NCBI RefSeq assembly: GCF_014204935.1
Contig: NZ_JACHMJ010000001.1
Coordinates: forward strand, 1,922,001 to 1,986,000
Direction of reading: 5' to 3'
DNA: 64,000 nucleotides
Source of the DNA: Conyzicola lurida
Lineage (GTDB): Bacteria; Actinomycetota; Actinomycetes; Actinomycetales; Microbacteriaceae
Shown: in pieces, positions 61,020-64,000 of the stretch
Layout: each line of letters begins with the position of its first letter
Position numbering within the stretch: position 1 is the stretch's first letter
Notes under the pieces: generated by a model
Told to the model about the DNA's origin: nothing
The model's input: the letters and a program-made list of their open reading frames with translations, nothing else
Database searches by the model: none
Made by a program: the position numbers and the translations under genes

Positions 61020-64000
61020 ATGCCCGATTCACCCCCGACAGACGACGCCGCGTTCGCGCGCTATCCCCGCACGAGAGCCGACCTCACCGACACGAGCAAG
61101 TGCCCCGCCTGTTTCTCGACGCTGGAGAGCCTCGTCTGCGGTGTCTGCGGCCTCGACGTCAGCCATCCGTCGTCCGCCGAGCTGGCGACACTGAGTATGG
61201 ATGCCGCATCCCTGCTCGATCAGAGGATCGAACTCATCGCCCTGATGCGCTCCGAGAGCGCCCGCTGGGCCGCGACGGCGGCGGCGCTCGCGGCGGAGCC
61301 CGTGCCGGATCCGGAGCCGGTCCCCGACGCTGTTTCGCTCGCCCCTTCCCCGACCAGCGCGGTGACCGTGCCGCTGCCGCCGCCCGTCGTGGCTCCCACA
61401 CCGACCGCGCGACCGGTGGCACCTCCCGCACCGCGTCGGTCGAGCGTGCAGGTCGCTCTCGTCATCGTCGGGGTCTCGCTGCTGTCCATCTTCGCGATCT
61501 CGTTCATCGTCTACGCCTTCGTCACCTACGGCATCGTCTGGCAGAGTGTCATCATCGGCGCGGTCACCGCCACCGCCTTCGCGGTCGCCTCGGTGCTGCG
61601 CTCCCGTGGACTGACCTCGACCGGCGAGGGGATCGGCGCGTTCGCGGTGGTCCTCGTCTACCTCGACGCCTATGCGGTGCGGGCGTACAACCTGTTCGGT
61701 GCCGCCGCGACCGACGCCACGCTCTACTGGGGGCTCACGCTCGTCGCCTCCGCGCTCGTCTTCGTGGTCTGGCACCGGGTCTTCCGTCTCCGGGTCGCCA
61801 GTATCGCCGCGTTCGTCACGCTCGCTCCCGGCGTCGGCCTCGTCGTCGCCGGACTCGCGCAGCCGCTCGAGACGGTCACGGGATCGTTCCTCGGCTACGT
61901 CGCCATCGCCCTCGCCGGGCTCGTCCATCCGTACGTCCGCTTCGCCGCGCCCAATGCGGATCCGGCGACACGAGAGATGCTGGTGCCGGAACGGACGATC
62001 GCGCTCGTGATCGCCGGCGGCGGCGCAGCACTCGCGTACGTCTCGGCGATCGCGGCCGGCCGGGATTCCGCACCCGAGATCCTCGCGACCCTCACGGCCG
62101 TGGCCGTCGTCTCGGCGCTGCACGCCGGGGTGGCGCGGGGCACGGGCGCGACCAGTGCGGTGGTGCGCGGATTCGGCCTCGGCTTCGCCGCGCTCGCCGG
62201 CCTCAGCGCGAGCACCGCGGCCGTGGCGTTCCCGTACCTCTCGCTCGAGTTCCATTCGACGGTCGCGGTGGCGCCGATCGCCGCGGCACTGGTGGCCGTC
62301 GCCGTGGCCGTCGCGACGACCCGGGTGCCCTCGACGTGGAGGGCGACCGTGCGGTCCGCCGCAATCGCACCAGTCGTCGTGGCCGGGCTCACGCTCGTGC
62401 CCGTCACCGCGATCGCGCTGTACTCGACCTCGACCGTGGTGTTCGGCGGGCAGTCGTGGCGGCTCGCCGCCGATGCCTCCGTCGCGACCGCCATGGGCCC
62501 CGTGCTGCGCACAGCCGCCGTGGTCGCCCTCCTCGGCGCCGTCGTGGCGGCGCTCGGCTGCGCTGCGGCCACCCGCACGCTGCGCCGGCACAGCACGCTC
62601 GCCGTATCGCTCGGCGCGGCGGTCCTCGTTCTCGCGGCACCCGCCCTCGACCGGTTGTGGGCGGTGGTCGCGGTGTGGACGCTGATCGCCGTCGCCGCCG
62701 TCGTCGCCCTCCTGCGCACGAGAACCGCCGACGCCCGCGGCATACGCCTCGCTCTCACCACCGTTGCGCTCGTCGGTGGCACGCTGGCGTATGCCGCGTC
62801 GTGGTCGAGCGAGGGTACCTGGCTCGCGGTATCCGTGGTCACGATCGCCCTCCTCCTCGTCTCACGGACGGTTGTCGCGCTCGGCGGCACCGACCCGTCG
62901 GATCCGGCGGCGCACCTCGTCGGCGCCGTCTCCCGGGCAAGCCTGCTCGGCGGGGCGACCGTGGTCGGTTTCGTGACGGTCTCCGCGTCCGCGCTGCTCC
63001 TGCGTTCCACCGAGGGGCTCGCGTCGGACTGGGTGTTCCAGCCGGACGCCCTGCGGCTCTCGTCCGTGCTCGCCGTCGTGCTGCTGGCCGGTACCGCGCT
63101 TCCGGCCGCGAGCCGGCTCTCGGTGCTCGACCGGCACACGCTCTTCGGCATCGCCGCGGTGGTGGCAGCCACCAGCATCGTGAACGCGCGCTTCGCGTCG
63201 GGCGAATTCTCGTTGCTCGCCGAACCGGCGACGGAGACCGCCCTCGGGGTGGCGCTCCTCGGCGCGCTGCTCGCCTGGATCGCGCCCCGGCCCGACCCGT
63301 CCTTCCTCGTCGAGCGCGCGATCGCCGTCGCCGCCGTGCCCGTCGCCCTCTTCTGGCTGCTCGACACCGTCGCGTCCGCGGCCGGTCTCGCCGGAGTCAC
63401 GCGGGACCTCGTTCCCGTGGCCGCGGCACTGATCTGCGCCGCCGTCGCCCTCTGGGTGACTGTCGCGGCACCCGGCCACGTCCCGCGGCGCGCGAGCGAC
63501 ATCGGCATCGTGCTCGTCGCGGCACCGGGTCTGCTCGGCGCCTGGACCGGCACCCTGCCGGCGGTCGCCGACGACGTCTTCTGGCTCGCCCTGCTGCTGA
63601 CGGCGGTCACCGTACTACTCCTCGCCGTCGGCCGCGACGGGCTCGTGGGCGCGGAATCGGCACGGCGGCACCTCGGCTGGGTCTCCCTCACGCTCGCGAC
63701 CGCCGGGCTCTGGTGGCGTCTCGCCGCGTCATCCGTCTCGGCCGTCGAGGCCTACGTGCTCCCCCTCGCGGGCGTGCTGCTGGTGATCGCCGTGCTGGCC
63801 TGGCGCGTGGAACGGGCGTCCGAGTCCGCACCGGCTCTGCTCCTCGCCGCCCTGCTGGTGGCGGTCGTACCGGTCGCGCTGGTGGGCATCGACGGGCCCC
63901 TCGTCCGCGCGCTGGTCGTGGGTGTTGCCGGCGCGGCGTTGCTGCTCGGCGGCACATGGCTCCGCACCGAACCAGCCGCCCGCCCCTACCTCGATGCGGC
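61020..64000 (+). CDS. SCO7613-type large multi-pass membrane protein, partial
   Basis: At least 993 residues; the gene continues past the right edge. The ATG at 61020 follows AGGGAG. The N-terminus has a zinc-ribbon-like pair (CPACFSTLESLVCGVCGLD, residues ~28-46), then a Pro-rich linker, then more than twenty hydrophobic helices starting SSVQVALVIVGVSLLSIFAI. The layout matches actinobacterial SCO7613 C-terminal-domain membrane proteins, whose function is unknown. Confidence 0.85.
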   Translation, partial: MPDSPPTDDAAFARYPRTRADLTDTSKCPACFSTLESLVCGVCGLDVSHPSSAELATLSMDAASLLDQRIELIALMRSESARWAATAAALAAEPVPDPEPVPDAVSLAPSPTSAVTVPLPPPVVAPTPTARPVAPPAPRRSSVQVALVIVGVSLLSIFAISFIVYAFVTYGIVWQSVIIGAVTATAFAVASVLRSRGLTSTGEGIGAFAVVLVYLDAYAVRAYNLFGAAATDATLYWGLTLVASALVFVVWHRVFRLRVASIAAFVTLAPGVGLVVAGLAQPLETVTGSFLGYVAIALAGLVHPYVRFAAPNADPATREMLVPERTIALVIAGGGAALAYVSAIAAGRDSAPEILATLTAVAVVSALHAGVARGTGATSAVVRGFGLGFAALAGLSASTAAVAFPYLSLEFHSTVAVAPIAAALVAVAVAVATTRVPSTWRATVRSAAIAPVVVAGLTLVPVTAIALYSTSTVVFGGQSWRLAADASVATAMGPVLRTAAVVALLGAVVAALGCAAATRTLRRHSTLAVSLGAAVLVLAAPALDRLWAVVAVWTLIAVAAVVALLRTRTADARGIRLALTTVALVGGTLAYAASWSSEGTWLAVSVVTIALLLVSRTVVALGGTDPSDPAAHLVGAVSRASLLGGATVVGFVTVSASALLLRSTEGLASDWVFQPDALRLSSVLAVVLLAGTALPAASRLSVLDRHTLFGIAAVVAATSIVNARFASGEFSLLAEPATETALGVALLGALLAWIAPRPDPSFLVERAIAVAAVPVALFWLLDTVASAAGLAGVTRDLVPVAAALICAAVALWVTVAAPGHVPRRASDIGIVLVAAPGLLGAWTGTLPAVADDVFWLALLLTAVTVLLLAVGRDGLVGAESARRHLGWVSLTLATAGLWWRLAASSVSAVEAYVLPLAGVLLVIAVLAWRVERASESAPALLLAALLVAVVPVALVGIDGPLVRALVVGVAGAALLLGGTWLRTEPAARPYLDA

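Overview
The window is a high-GC, densely packed bacterial chromosome segment with frequent GTG starts and many ATGA, GTGA or TGATG gene junctions. Gene content points to an actinobacterium, most likely of the family Microbacteriaceae: the rsfS-nadD-proA-proB-obgE-rpmA-rplU block with an RNase E/G gene nearby, DUF4031, DUF4233 and SCO7613-type proteins, a translational T-box in front of ileS, a VKOR/DsbA pair, and clpP1-clpP2 next to tig. I saw no rRNA, prophage, transposase, CRISPR array or plasmid gene.

Layout. 1-7.4 kb (minus strand): rsfS (cut by the edge), a disordered tail-anchored protein, nadD, a small membrane protein, proA, proB, obgE, a terminator, rpmA and rplU. 7.6-13 kb: an accessory block between rplU and the RNase E/G gene, holding two tandem paralogous membrane proteins, DUF4031, a SRAP-family protein that has lost key catalytic residues, and a predicted permease, TIGR03943 and Ig-like trio. 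13-17.8 kb: RNase E/G, then VKOR plus a DsbA-like thioredoxin. 17.9-23.8 kb: ileS-folC-DUF4233-ndk as one overlapping unit behind an isoleucine T-box. 23.8-28.4 kb: two secreted Pro/Ala-rich proteins with acidic His/Trp/Gly tails, an OmpR-type two-component system and a ZnT9-like CDF transporter. I propose this as a candidate metal-handling module.

28.5-36.5 kb: a YtrA-type GntR repressor with a DUF1648 protein, and a TetR regulator divergent from a complete peptide/nickel-type ABC importer whose two ATPases are fused, with an 84-bp palindromic element in frame in the linker. 36.5-49.2 kb: valS, a GNAT acetyltransferase, an ArsR-type regulator behind a striking 14-bp repeat operator, an M3 peptidase, LtrA, several small unknowns, a luciferase-like oxidoreductase, a quinone oxidoreductase and a BenE-type transporter with a doubtful 5' end. 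49.2-56.3 kb: clpX is separated from clpP1P2 by a convergent three-gene copper-type cassette (membrane protein, YcnI, CopC). A TPR protein and trigger factor follow. 56.3-64 kb: tRNA-Pro, a CASTOR/POLLUX-type channel, tRNA-Gly, a TetR regulator divergent from a small membrane protein across a symmetric face-to-face promoter, a PhzF protein, and the start of a very large SCO7613-type membrane protein that runs off the window.

Three genome-scale patterns stand out. At least ten genes show a TAnnnT-like -10 hexamer 5-7 bases before the start codon, as expected for leaderless mRNAs. The 9-mer GGATGCCGC (either strand) occurs about 27 times by hand count, against roughly two expected by base composition. 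Conserved operons (RNase E/G with rplU, clpP with clpX) are interrupted by cassettes of accessory membrane or secreted proteins.
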